A stretch of 64,000 nucleotides of DNA from LMUY01 sp964247705 (GCA_964247705.1 CAXTVQ010000018.1:1-64000); one strand, 5' to 3'; shown: positions 46,708 to 55,273, numbered from the stretch's first letter. Numbers and translations are program-made. Notes: generated by a model not told the origin, from the letters alone.

Positions 46708-47166
46708 TCAGGCGACCGCGGACGCTTTTTCCTGCGAGTGGAGCGTCTCGGTCAGGTGCTGCAGACGCCGGCGCAGATCGTCCAGTTCGCTGCTCTCGAT
46801 CTGCGTGCGGGCAACGACGGTCTGCTGGGCGCGCAACAGGTCCTCGCGCAGATCCATCGCCTGCACCGTCAGCCGGTTGTCGATCACCCGTTCGTCGCCA
46901 GCCCGCCGTGTCCGCTCGATCAACCCGGCGGCCGCCAATCGCTTGAGCATCGGCGTCAGCGTGCCCGCATCCAGCCGCAGTGCCCGTGCCAGTTCGCCGG
47001 ACGTCATGCTCGGAACATCCAGGAGCGCGATCAGGACGAGATACTGCGGGTAGGTCAGACCCATCTCGCCCAGCGCACTCCGGTAGCTGCGGGTTATCGC
47101 GTTCGTGGCAGCGTAGAGTGCGAAGCAAAGTTGGTTATCCAACAATAGTGCGTCGTAGGCGGACAT
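46708..47166 (-). CDS. ohrR: MarR-family regulator, OhrR type (organic hydroperoxide sensor)
   Basis: A 152-residue winged-helix repressor. LLLDNQLCFALYAATNAITR contains the reactive peroxide-sensing cysteine (Cys14) in the context LDNQLCFALY that is typical of OhrR. GLTYPQYLVLIALLD and LARALRLDAGTLTPMLKRLA are the DNA-binding core. No second cysteine at the C-terminus is seen, so it would be of the one-Cys type. The expected target, ohr, is not in the window. Confidence 0.88.
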   Translation of the reverse strand: MSAYDALLLDNQLCFALYAATNAITRSYRSALGEMGLTYPQYLVLIALLDVPSMTSGELARALRLDAGTLTPMLKRLAAAGLIERTRRAGDERVIDNRLTVQAMDLREDLLRAQQTVVARTQIESSELDDLRRRLQHLTETLHSQEKASAVA

Positions 47167-47207
47167 CGCGGTGATCTTCCTCTTGCTGGCCTAACATGCA
47201 GCAACGA

Positions 47208-47222
47208 TAGCCTCCTTGGCTA
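47208..47222. promoter_or_regulatory. Short palindrome upstream of ohrR (weak operator candidate)
   Basis: TAGCC-TCCTT-GGCTA, 5-bp arms, lies 42 bases before the ohrR start. MarR-family repressors often bind such palindromes in their own promoters. Arms are short and the sequence does not match a known OhrR consensus. Confidence 0.25.
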
Positions 47223-47236
47223 CTAGCTTGGCGTGC

Positions 47237-48430
47237 TTACGGTGTGCAATCGGGATTGACAGACAGGAAGGCGTCCGCAGCTACAATGGTTTGCACCGGG
47301 GCATAGTAGTCCCATGGGCCATGGCTCTCGGCCGGACTCTTGACCCGGTAGAGCGTCACGTCGTCCATCAAGCGCCCATCCGAGCGCAGGGTGGCATGGT
47401 GGCCGAAATAGTCGACGGGTGCCGCGCGCATCGCCCGGTTCACTGCCACGGCCTCGACCGTGCCGGCTTGCCGGACCGCCTGAAGATAGTGCAGCACCGC
47501 GGTGTAGATGGCCGCATGGTCCTTGCCGGGCATCGCCCCCGTTTGCGCCATGAACCGCTTGGCGAACGCGCGCGACTCGTCGGACTGGTCCCAGTAGAAG
47601 CCGGTCGTGAGATTGATCCCTTGGGCCGTGTCCAGCCCGAGCGCGTTGATGTCCGAGATGTAGATCAGGAAGCCGCCGATCCGCTGCTTGCCGTCCGCGC
47701 CCACGCCGAACTCGTGCGCCTGCTTGATCAGGTTCACCAGGTCGCCGCCCACCGAGGCGAAGGCGACCACGTCCGCACCGGACGCCTGCGCCTGCAGCAA
47801 TTGGGAGGAATAGTCGGTGGCGCCGATCGCATGCTTGGCCTCACCGAGCACGCTGCCACCGCCCGCGGTGACGATCGCCGTCGCGTCCCGCTGCAGGGCC
47901 GCACCGAACGCCATGTCCACCGTGATGAAGAACCAGCGCTTGCCGCCATGCTCCAGCAGCGCGCGGGCGGTGCCGGTAGTCAGGGCGTGGGTATCGTCCG
48001 CCCAGTGGGTGCTGACGGGGGAGCACAGTTTGCTGGTGAACTCGCTGATGGCGGCGGCGGTGATCATCACCGTGCGGTTCTTCTCCTTGGCGAGCTGCTG
48101 CACGGCCAGTGCCACCGGTGTCACCGGCAGGTCCACGACCGCCTGCACGCCCTCGGTATCGAACCAGCGCCGGGCGATGGTGGAGGCCACGTCCGGCTTG
48201 TTCTGGGTGTCGGCGTCCACGATCTCGATCTTGTGGCCGTCCAACGCGCCGCCGAAATCGGCCACCGCCATGCGCGCCGCCACGACCGACCCGCGTCCGC
48301 CGGTATCCGCATAGGGGCCGGATTCGTCCGTGAGCACGCCGACGCGGATCGTATCCGGCAGTTGCGCCCAGGCCGGCAGGGAGGCGGGCAGGGGTGCGAG
48401 CAGGGCGCAAGCGAGCAGCAGCTTTTTCAT
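47237..48430 (-). CDS. ABC substrate-binding protein, branched-chain amino acid type (Peripla_BP_6)
   Basis: A 397-residue periplasmic protein from ATG 48430, with a Sec signal (MKKLLLACALLAPLPASLPA). IRVGVLTDESGPYADTGGRG opens the fold. QNKPDVASTIARRWFDTEGV is nearly the same as the matching region in the paralogue at 40729-41940. No permease or ATPase is nearby. It is upstream of ohrR on the same strand, with a 70-base gap. Ligand unknown. Confidence 0.88.
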   Translation of the reverse strand: MKKLLLACALLAPLPASLPAWAQLPDTIRVGVLTDESGPYADTGGRGSVVAARMAVADFGGALDGHKIEIVDADTQNKPDVASTIARRWFDTEGVQAVVDLPVTPVALAVQQLAKEKNRTVMITAAAISEFTSKLCSPVSTHWADDTHALTTGTARALLEHGGKRWFFITVDMAFGAALQRDATAIVTAGGGSVLGEAKHAIGATDYSSQLLQAQASGADVVAFASVGGDLVNLIKQAHEFGVGADGKQRIGGFLIYISDINALGLDTAQGINLTTGFYWDQSDESRAFAKRFMAQTGAMPGKDHAAIYTAVLHYLQAVRQAGTVEAVAVNRAMRAAPVDYFGHHATLRSDGRLMDDVTLYRVKSPAESHGPWDYYAPVQTIVAADAFLSVNPDCTP

Positions 48431-48550
48431 TGGTCCGTTCCCCCGTTTGTTGCGCCAACGACTAGCGGGGGAGGCGGCCGGGCGCAAACGACCCGGCACC
48501 GAGCAGATACGCTGTCGCCGCTACTCGAACCGGGCTGGAATGTCGTGAAA

Positions 48551-48630
48551 CACGGCCAGGATCACGAGCGGGCTGACCCCGTAAGCAATCCAATACCGTT
48601 CGGACTTCGTCCAGAGGCGCCCTGGCCGTG
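48551..48630. repeat. 10-bp perfect inverted repeat in the gap between two genes
   Basis: CACGGCCAGG (48551-48560) and CCTGGCCGTG (48621-48630) are exact reverse complements, 60 bases apart. The 266-base gap (48431-48696) otherwise shows no gene. It could be a degenerate mobile-element end pair, a long hairpin RNA, or chance. Confidence 0.4.
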
Positions 48631-48696
48631 CAAGTTCGGGGTAGGGCCGGGGAGCTGGCAACGCATCTGCACTGCCGGGTTATCCCAGGCTCCAGC

Positions 48697-49860
48697 TCAC
48701 ACGGTCGCCCGGTGTCGAGCCGGGCGGAGCACCGCAGACACCGTCAGCCCCAACGCCACCACCGCCACCGCGGCCCCGATTAGCGGCAGGCGCCCGTAGC
48801 CGACCCCCGCCGTCACCGCCAGCCCGCCCACCCAAGCGCCGGTCGCGTTGCCGAAGTTGAACGCGCCCTGGTTCAGGATCGAAGCCAGGTTGGGGGCGTC
48901 CGTCGCCGCTTCCACCACCCAGGTCTGCAACGGCGTGGCGACCGCAAAGGCAAGCGCGCCCCATACGAACAGCGCGGCCAGCGTCGCCCCCTCGTATCTC
49001 CCGATTATCGCCAGGACCACCAGCACGACGACCAACCCGGCAAGGCTGCCGGTCACCGTCGCCATGAGGTTGCTGTCGGCCAGCCGCCCGCCGATCAAGT
49101 TGCCCACGGTCAGGCCGACCCCCACCACCAGCAACGCCCCGGTGACCCCGTGCGGTGAGAGGTGGGTCACGTCCTCGAGCAACGGCGCGATATAGGTGAA
49201 CACGCTGAACAAGCTGACCGAGGACAGCACGGACGCCAGCATCGGCAGCAACACCGGCCAGCGCCCCAGGGCGCGGAACTCGCGGCCCAGCCCGTCTTTG
49301 GCGCCTGGCAGCCCAGAAGGCACCCACGCGACGATCGCCGCCCCCGCCAGCACGGCGATGCCGCTCACCGCCCAGAATGCCGCACGCCATCCCGCCGCCT
49401 GGCCGAGCGCCGTGCCCAGCGGCACACCCAGCACGTTGGCCAGCGTCAACCCGCTGAACATCAGCGCCACCGCCTGGTTGCGGCGGTTCGGCGGCACCAG
49501 GTCGCGCGCCACCACGGCGCCGATGCCGAAGAACGAGCCATGGGCAAACGCCGTCACCACCCGGGCCAGCAGCAGAAGGCCGTAGTTGGGCGCGGCCGCG
49601 CAACCGAGATTGCCGACCAGGAACACGCCGATCAACGCCAGCAACGCCGTCTTGCGCGGCAGCCGGGCGGTCGCCATCGCCACCAGCGGCGCGCCCACCA
49701 CCACGCCCATCGCGTAGCCCGACACCAGATACCCCGCCTGCGGCACCGTCACGCCCAAATCATGCGCCACATCCGGCAGCAGGCCCATGATGACGAACTC
49801 GGTCGTCCCGATGCCGAACGCTGCGGCGGCGAGGGCGAGCAAGGGCAAGGAGAGCAGCAT
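48697..49860 (-). CDS. MFS transporter, DHA1 (AraJ/YdhP-like) family
   Basis: A 387-residue 12-helix exporter from ATG 49860 (MLLSLPLLALAAAAFGIGTT), with AAGGA at good distance; longer frames begin at 49890 and 49962 but are non-conserved. GIGTTEFVIMGLLPDVAHDL and GYAMGVVVGAPLVA are characteristic of the AraJ/YdhP/NepI group. Members export sugars, purine ribonucleosides or drugs. Divergent from the M3 peptidase gene. Confidence 0.88.
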   Translation of the reverse strand: MLLSLPLLALAAAAFGIGTTEFVIMGLLPDVAHDLGVTVPQAGYLVSGYAMGVVVGAPLVAMATARLPRKTALLALIGVFLVGNLGCAAAPNYGLLLLARVVTAFAHGSFFGIGAVVARDLVPPNRRNQAVALMFSGLTLANVLGVPLGTALGQAAGWRAAFWAVSGIAVLAGAAIVAWVPSGLPGAKDGLGREFRALGRWPVLLPMLASVLSSVSLFSVFTYIAPLLEDVTHLSPHGVTGALLVVGVGLTVGNLIGGRLADSNLMATVTGSLAGLVVVLVVLAIIGRYEGATLAALFVWGALAFAVATPLQTWVVEAATDAPNLASILNQGAFNFGNATGAWVGGLAVTAGVGYGRLPLIGAAVAVVALGLTVSAVLRPARHRATV

Positions 49861-49991
49861 AGGCACGATCCTTATTGTGCGGTGCAGCATAGCCGATCCA
49901 CCGAAGCTGGGTAACCCGGGCCGGAATTGCCAGGCCGAAACCGCCCTGAGGTCGCTTGACACGGGTCCATACCCTGGCGTGGCATGACCCT

Positions 49992-51665
49992 ATGCCCGAC
50001 ACCCATCAGCCGATCCGCTTCGCCGACATCGCGGCGCCCACACCTTCGCGCGAGGGCCTAGCCGCAAGCTACGCCGCACTCGATGCCCAACTCGAAACCG
50101 ACCTTCCGGGCGCACTCGCCACGTGGGACCGGCTGCGGCGCGAGGTGGATAGCTGGAGCGCCCTCGTTCATCTGCGGTTCGCGCAGGACACGACCGATGC
50201 GGCGGCGAAGGACGCGCGCGAGTATGCCGACGCGCTCGCCCCCGTGGTGACCGGGCACGAAGTCGCCATGAAACGCCGCCTGCTCGCCACGCCCGGTGTG
50301 GAGGCGCTCGCCGGCGCCCACGCCATGCGCCTGTGGGAAACCGACATCACCACCTTCGACCCGGCAATCGCGGCCGACCTCGAGGAAGAAAGCCGCCTCG
50401 GCGCCCGCTACACCGCCCTGCTCGCCGGCGCCAAGGTCATGCTGGACGGCACAGAGACCAACCTCGCCGGGCTCGGCCCCTTCGCCGAGTCCAACGACCG
50501 CGACACCAGGCACCGGGCGGAACAAGCGCGCTGGGCCTTCTTCGAAGCCAACGGCGAGGAACTGGACTCCCTCTACGACCAACTCGTCCGGCTGCGTCAC
50601 GGCATGGCGGCCAAGCTCGGCTACCCCAGCTACACCCCGCTCGGCTACCGCCGCATGCGCCGGGTCGATTACGGCCCCGAGGACGTCGCCCGCTACCGTG
50701 ACGAGGTCGCAACCCACGTCGTCCCCCTCGTCGCCCGCTTGCTGGAGGCCCGCCGCCAGGAGCACGGCTGGGACCGACTGCGCTTCTGGGACGAGGCGCT
50801 GGTTGACACCGCCGGCAACCCGAAGCCCGCCGGCGACCATGACTACCTGGTGGCCCAGGCCCAAACCATGTTCGACGGCATGGACCCCCGGCTGGGTTCG
50901 TTCTACCGCGTGATGGCGGAGGGCGGCTTCCTCGACCTGAAGAACCGGCCGGGCAAGGCGGGCGGCGGCTTCTGCACCTCGTTCCCGACCGAGGGCGTGC
51001 CGTTCATCTTCGCCAACTTCAACGGCACCCAGTTCGACATCACCGTGCTCACCCACGAGATGGGCCATGCCTTCCAGAACTGGGAAAGCCGCTTCCAGCC
51101 CGGCATCGACTATCTCTGGCCCACCATGGAGGCGGCCGAGATCAACTCCATGGCGCTCGAGTTCCTGACCCTGCCCGGGATCGACGCGCTGGTCGGCGCG
51201 GATGCCGAGCGGTTCCGCCGCATGCTGCTGATCACCTCGCTCGCCTTCCTGCCGTACGGCGTGTGCGTCGACCACTTCCAGCACGAGGTCTACGCCAACC
51301 CCACCGCCACCCCGGCCGATCGCCACGCCATGTGGCAGCGCCTGGAACGGCGCTACATGCCCTGGACCGACTACGGGGACCTTGCCTACCCGGCCAAGGG
51401 CGGGCGGTGGCAGGCCAAACCGCACATCTACCTCTCGCCGTTCTACTACATCGACTACACGCTCGCGATGTGCTGCGCGATGCAGTTCTGGGTCCGCTCC
51501 CGCCACGACTACGCCGAAGCGCTGGACGCGTACATCAAACTGTGCGCCCGCGGCGGCTCGGCCCCGTTCGGTGGCTTGGTACGCTCCGCCGGGCTGAAAT
51601 CCCCCTTCGAACCCGGCGCCCTCGCCGACGTCGTGCGCGAAGCCGAGGCCGTGCTCGGCCTCTGA
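49992..51665 (+). CDS. M3-family oligoendopeptidase
   Basis: A 557-residue cytoplasmic Zn peptidase. From ATG 49992 the catalytic HEXXH is THEMGHAFQNWESR (about residue 355), with the third ligand Glu in the downstream helix PTMEAAEINSMALEFLTLP. KAGGGFCTSFP and the C-terminal YYIDYTLAMCCAMQFW region are typical of PepF/M3 oligoendopeptidases. It degrades short peptides. Palindromic repeats follow its stop. Confidence 0.93.
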   Translation: MPDTHQPIRFADIAAPTPSREGLAASYAALDAQLETDLPGALATWDRLRREVDSWSALVHLRFAQDTTDAAAKDAREYADALAPVVTGHEVAMKRRLLATPGVEALAGAHAMRLWETDITTFDPAIAADLEEESRLGARYTALLAGAKVMLDGTETNLAGLGPFAESNDRDTRHRAEQARWAFFEANGEELDSLYDQLVRLRHGMAAKLGYPSYTPLGYRRMRRVDYGPEDVARYRDEVATHVVPLVARLLEARRQEHGWDRLRFWDEALVDTAGNPKPAGDHDYLVAQAQTMFDGMDPRLGSFYRVMAEGGFLDLKNRPGKAGGGFCTSFPTEGVPFIFANFNGTQFDITVLTHEMGHAFQNWESRFQPGIDYLWPTMEAAEINSMALEFLTLPGIDALVGADAERFRRMLLITSLAFLPYGVCVDHFQHEVYANPTATPADRHAMWQRLERRYMPWTDYGDLAYPAKGGRWQAKPHIYLSPFYYIDYTLAMCCAMQFWVRSRHDYAEALDAYIKLCARGGSAPFGGLVRSAGLKSPFEPGALADVVREAEAVLGL

Positions 51666-51672
51666 AGAAGTC

Positions 51673-51758
51673 CCCCTCCCGTTGAGGGAGGGGCTAGGGG
51701 AGGGGTAGCCACCGGCAAACGCTTGCCATCGGGGGCGCCTTCTCCCAGCGGGAGAGGG
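51673..51758. repeat. Palindromic intergenic repeats (REP-like), two copies
   Basis: CCCCTCCC-GTTGA-GGGAGGGG (51673-51693) has the same arms as at 31207-31227. A second, imperfect palindrome CTTCTCCCAGCGGGAGAGGG is at about 51739-51758. They fill the gap between the M3 peptidase and the OGFr-domain gene. Confidence 0.7.
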
Positions 51759-51784
51759 AGCAGACAAGCAGTGGCGCACCACCG

Positions 51785-52258
51785 ATGACCGCCATCCTGG
51801 ACTTCTACCGCGGCGCCGCTCCCACCGGCGACGGCCACACCCTGGCCGAGATCCTCGCCTGGGACGACGCCCAGATCGAAGCCGCACACAGCACTGTCGC
51901 CTGGCTGTTCCCGTTGCCCGAGCCGACCCGCAACACCCCCTGGGCGCCGCTGCTGACCGACGACGACATCGCCGCATTCCACGACGACGCCGGCTTGCAC
52001 GAGGCGCTGATCCGCTCGCTCGCCCGCATGCGCACCTTCTACAGCCTGCCCGGCGGCAAAGCCGGCTTGGCGCATTGGGTCAGCCCCGGCAGCCGCCACA
52101 TGGCCCGGCTGACCCGCATCCTGCGCAGCCTGCATCTGCTGGGCCTGGAGCACGAATCGCTCGTGCTGTTCCGCGATCTCGAGGCGCTCTACAAGGCCGG
52201 CGCCGGCGCCGTGATCGGCCCGGAGACGCTGGCCCTCTGGCGTCACGCGGCCAAGTGA
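51785..52258 (+). CDS. Opioid growth factor receptor (OGFr) conserved-domain protein
   Basis: A 157-residue protein that is almost entirely the OGFr_N region. ILDFYRGAAPTGDGHTLAEIL, HSTVAWLFPLPEPTRN, APLLTDDDIAAFHDD, and MARLTRILRSLHLLGLE match the pattern known from the conserved part of vertebrate OGFr, which also occurs in bacteria and fungi without the receptor repeats. Function in bacteria is unknown; no signal peptide or membrane segment is seen. It stands between an M3 peptidase and a DHA2 exporter. Confidence 0.8.
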   Translation: MTAILDFYRGAAPTGDGHTLAEILAWDDAQIEAAHSTVAWLFPLPEPTRNTPWAPLLTDDDIAAFHDDAGLHEALIRSLARMRTFYSLPGGKAGLAHWVSPGSRHMARLTRILRSLHLLGLEHESLVLFRDLEALYKAGAGAVIGPETLALWRHAAK

Positions 52259-52268
52259 GGCGCCGCCA

Positions 52269-53657
52269 ATGACACCGGCCCGCGCCCGCACCGTGGCGCT
52301 GATCGTGGCCGGCACCTTCTTCATGGAGTTCCTGGACGGCACGGTGATCGCGACCGCGCTGCCCGCCATGGCGCATGATTTCCACGAGCCCGCCGTCGCT
52401 CTCTCCATCGGCATCAGCGCCTACCTGCTCACCCTGGCCGTGTTCATCCCGCTCAGCGGCTGGGTTGCGGACCGCTTCGGCACCCGCGACGTGTTCATCG
52501 CGGCCATCGCCGTCTTCACCGGCGCCTCGATGCTGTGCGGCCTGTGCGACACCTTGTGGGAGTTCGTGGCCGCCCGCGTGCTGCAGGGCCTGGGCGGCGC
52601 AATGATGGTGCCCGTCGGCCGCCTGACCGTGCTGCGCACCACCGAGAAGGCCGCCCTGGTCGCCGCCATCGCCACGCTCACCTGGCCCGCCTTGGCCGCC
52701 CCCGTGCTCGGCCCGCCAATCGGCGGATTGCTGACCACCTATGCCTCCTGGCGCTGGATCTTCTACCTCAACGTGCCGCTCGGGCTGCTGGCGATCGGGA
52801 TGTCCCGCGTGCTGATGCCCAACCTGCGGGAGGAAGCGCGCCGCCGGTTCGACGTCCCCGGTTTCCTGCTCAGCGGTATCTCGCTGGCCATGGTCATGGA
52901 GGGCACCGAACTCGTCAGCGGCGACGGGCCGGGCTGGGCGGCGCCGCTGGTGCTGCTGGCGGGGGCCGGCCTCGGCGTGGTCGCGATCCGCCACGGCCTG
53001 CGCGCGAAAGCCCCGATGCTGGAATTGTCCGCCCTGCGCGTGCCCACCTTCCTCACCACGGTCACCGGCGGCACCATCTTCCGCGTCACCATCGGCACGG
53101 TGCCGTTCCTGCTGCCGCTGATGTTCCAGATCGGGTTTGGGCTGGACGCGTTCCGCTCCGGCATGCTGGTGCTCGCGACCTTCCTGGGCAACATCGGCAT
53201 GAAGCCGTTCACCACCTTCGTCATGCGCCGATGGGGGTTCCGCAACACGGGCGTCATCGCCGGCGTGCTGGCCGCGGTCGCGATGGCCCTGTGCGCCGTG
53301 CTGTTCCCCACCACGCCGGTGCCGCTGCTGATCGTGGTGCTGTTCGCCGGCGGGCTGACCCGGTCCATGCAGTTCACCGTGCTGAACACCCTGGCCTTCG
53401 TGGACATTCCCTCCGCCCGCATGAGCGCCGCCTCCAGCCTGGCAAGCGTCGCGCAGCAAATGTCGATCGGCCTCGGGGTGGCGCTCGGCGCGGCGCTCCT
53501 GCACCTGGTGGCGCTTCGCCATGGCGGCCCGCCCCGCTTGGCGGATTTCCAGATCGCATTCGCGCTGGTGGCGCTGCTGATGCTGGCCGGGCTGCCCAGC
53601 TTCCTGCGCCTGCCAACCAATGCCGGGTCCGAGGTGAGCGGGCATCGCACAGCCTGA
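52269..53657 (+). CDS. DHA2-family MFS multidrug exporter (EmrB-like)
   Basis: A 462-residue, 14-helix-class exporter. GTFFMEFLDGTVIATALPAM is the DHA2 helix 1 motif with the acidic residue, WVADRFGTRDVFI is motif A, RVLQGLGGAMMVPVGR is motif B, and GPPIGGLLTTYASWRWIFYLN is motif C plus the loop (first part GPPIGGLLTTYASWRWI). It exports drugs or toxic metabolites by proton antiport. The gene starts 10 bases after the OGFr-domain gene. Its stop codon lies within the first unit of a 15-bp tandem repeat. Confidence 0.92.
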   Translation: MTPARARTVALIVAGTFFMEFLDGTVIATALPAMAHDFHEPAVALSIGISAYLLTLAVFIPLSGWVADRFGTRDVFIAAIAVFTGASMLCGLCDTLWEFVAARVLQGLGGAMMVPVGRLTVLRTTEKAALVAAIATLTWPALAAPVLGPPIGGLLTTYASWRWIFYLNVPLGLLAIGMSRVLMPNLREEARRRFDVPGFLLSGISLAMVMEGTELVSGDGPGWAAPLVLLAGAGLGVVAIRHGLRAKAPMLELSALRVPTFLTTVTGGTIFRVTIGTVPFLLPLMFQIGFGLDAFRSGMLVLATFLGNIGMKPFTTFVMRRWGFRNTGVIAGVLAAVAMALCAVLFPTTPVPLLIVVLFAGGLTRSMQFTVLNTLAFVDIPSARMSAASSLASVAQQMSIGLGVALGAALLHLVALRHGGPPRLADFQIAFALVALLMLAGLPSFLRLPTNAGSEVSGHRTA

Positions 53658-53712
53658 CTGAACCCGGCCTGACTGAACCCGGCCTGACTGAACCCGGCCT
53701 GACTGAACCCGG
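53653..53712. repeat. Four perfect 15-bp tandem repeats at the exporter stop
   Basis: CCTGACTGAACCCGG occurs four times without mismatch at 53653, 53668, 53683 and 53698. The first unit includes the TGA of the exporter gene. Unit length divisible by three means copy number changes keep the frame; in the adjacent frame the unit reads LTEPG. Such a locus is expected to vary in copy number between strains. Confidence 0.9.
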
Positions 53713-53757
53713 TATGGGCCCGCGGTGTTCACGACCCTGCAGCGGAGGCGTCGGCGC

Positions 53758-54150
53758 ATGAATTTTGACAGGTTGGCCCAAGCGGTTGCCCGGGCATCCG
53801 GCCGTCCGCTCACCTTCATCGTCTCGGTGGCGCTCGTCGTAACCTGGGGCATCAGCGGCCCCATCTTCGGTTTCAGCGACACCTGGCAGTTGGTGATCAA
53901 CACCGGCACGACCATCGTGACCTTCCTGATGGTGTTCCTGATTCAGAATACGCAGAACCGCGACACCGACGCCTTGCAGGTGAAGATCGACGAGTTGTTG
54001 CGCGTGACGGAGGGGGCCCGCCTGGCCTTGCTTGATCTCGAGGAGATGAAGGCCGACGAACTGGAGCGCATCAAAGGCGACTTCGTGGAACTCGGCCGCA
54101 AGAACAAAGGCAAGCTGGACGATCCGAGCAGGACAGGAACGGCGCAGTAA
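53758..54150 (+). CDS. Low-affinity iron permease family protein (small)
   Basis: A 130-residue membrane protein from ATG 53758. ASGRPLTFIVSVALVVTWGI, FGFSDTWQLVINTGTTIVTF and LMVFLIQNTQNRDTDALQVK match the low-affinity iron permease (PF04120-type) pattern, with two membrane segments followed by a helical cytoplasmic tail. Name by homology only: transport by the bacterial short form is not established. It is 45 bases after the tandem repeat. Confidence 0.85.
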   Translation: MNFDRLAQAVARASGRPLTFIVSVALVVTWGISGPIFGFSDTWQLVINTGTTIVTFLMVFLIQNTQNRDTDALQVKIDELLRVTEGARLALLDLEEMKADELERIKGDFVELGRKNKGKLDDPSRTGTAQ

Positions 54151-54170
54151 CGCTCCTGGTCTCGGGACGC

Positions 54171-54653
54171 TCATCCACCCCCTGGCGCCGGCACTCCCGG
54201 TGATCTCCGAGCCTGTACGATCAAGGCGTCCAACCCGGCAATGAACCGCGACCGGTCGGCCGGCGTGAATGCAGCATGGCCGCCGCCGCCAGCGCCCACC
54301 TCCCGCAGGTACCGCGCCACCTCCCGCCCGGCGAGCGCCGCCCCGATATTGTCCCCCGTCCAGGCCCGGCCACCGTGGCCCAGCGCCCGGGCGCCTTTCT
54401 CGAGACAGCGCTTGGCCAGCGGAATATCGCCCGTCACACAGATATCCGCAGGCGTGATCCGCTCGGCGATCCAATCGTCCGCCGCGTCCGGCCCCTCCGC
54501 CACGATCACCATCTGCACCCCGGGTTGCCCCGGCGGGCGGATCGGGCGTGAACCGTTGTGCACGATGAACACCGCCACCCCGGTGCGGGCGGCCACCCGG
54601 TACACCTCCTCGCGCACCGGACAGGCATCCGCATCGACGTAGATCGTCGTCAT
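54171..54653 (-). CDS. yaiI: YaiI/YqxD family protein (DUF188)
   Basis: A 160-residue protein of the UPF0178 family, related to PIN-like nucleases. TTIYVDADACPVREEVYRVA, FIVHNGSRP and VTGDIPLAKRCLEKGARAL are signature segments; the acidic residues (VDADAC, VTGDIPLA) resemble a metal site. Start is ATG 54653, coupled by ATGA to the unknown gene upstream. Function not known. Confidence 0.9.
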   Translation of the reverse strand: MTTIYVDADACPVREEVYRVAARTGVAVFIVHNGSRPIRPPGQPGVQMVIVAEGPDAADDWIAERITPADICVTGDIPLAKRCLEKGARALGHGGRAWTGDNIGAALAGREVARYLREVGAGGGGHAAFTPADRSRFIAGLDALIVQARRSPGVPAPGGG

Positions 54654-55273
54654 GCCGCCGAGCAATGGCCGAAGAAGTTCGCCCGCACGGACGCGCGCGA
54701 GACCAGGGCCTGCATCGCCGGGTCCTTGTCGCCGTTCTTGGCGGTGAGCGCGTCCATCGGAACGAAGAACTCGTGCGCGTGCGGCACCTGGTGCTCCACG
54801 AAGCCGTCGTAATGCCGCGCACGGAGCCCATACATCACGCGCAGGTCCCGCACTGGCAACACGAGCGGGGTTGTGGGCGTGGACGCAACCACACCCGTCG
54901 CCTGCCAGCGCAGCAGGTCGCTCTCGGGCGTGACCGGCGCCATCAGCCAGCTAACCGGGCACACTGCCATCAGCGACTGCGTCGACGGCGCGAAACGCGA
55001 CCGCTTGTCGAGCAGGTTGGCCATGGTCGAGCAAGCCTCGATCGCGAAGATGTCGGCATACGGCTCGGCCGGGGAACCGCCGAAATTCAGCCACAACCCA
55101 TCGGGCAGCGTGCGAAGACGCTCGCTCCCCGGCAGCTTGAGGAAGCATTGCTGCACCACGTCGGGCCGTCCCCGCAGCCATGCTCTTCCCTCGTTCGTCA
55201 AGCCCGGCGGTTGGTGGGGCCATTGCTTGAGGCGAAGGCGGACGATCGAATCCAACGAACGAAGCTCTGTCAC
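54650..55273 (-). CDS. Unrecognised 207-residue protein coupled to yaiI
   Basis: Not recognised. GTG 55273 has GAGGAG about 10 bases upstream. The sequence has no membrane segment or signal peptide. Possible motifs are ADIFAIEACST with LLDKRSRF (an acidic-x-Glu plus Lys/Arg pattern, loosely reminiscent of PD-(D/E)XK nucleases) and a conserved-looking VMYGLRARHYDGFVEHQVPH followed by AHEFFVPMDAL. Codon use and base composition look less extreme than neighbours, so it may have been acquired. It overlaps yaiI by ATGA, and the two are probably co-transcribed. Confidence 0.65.
   Translation of the reverse strand: MTELRSLDSIVRLRLKQWPHQPPGLTNEGRAWLRGRPDVVQQCFLKLPGSERLRTLPDGLWLNFGGSPAEPYADIFAIEACSTMANLLDKRSRFAPSTQSLMAVCPVSWLMAPVTPESDLLRWQATGVVASTPTTPLVLPVRDLRVMYGLRARHYDGFVEHQVPHAHEFFVPMDALTAKNGDKDPAMQALVSRASVRANFFGHCSAA

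Noticed and set aside
53653..53712. Possible CRISPR array
   Set aside because: Units are directly adjacent without spacers and only 15 bp long, so this is a tandem repeat.
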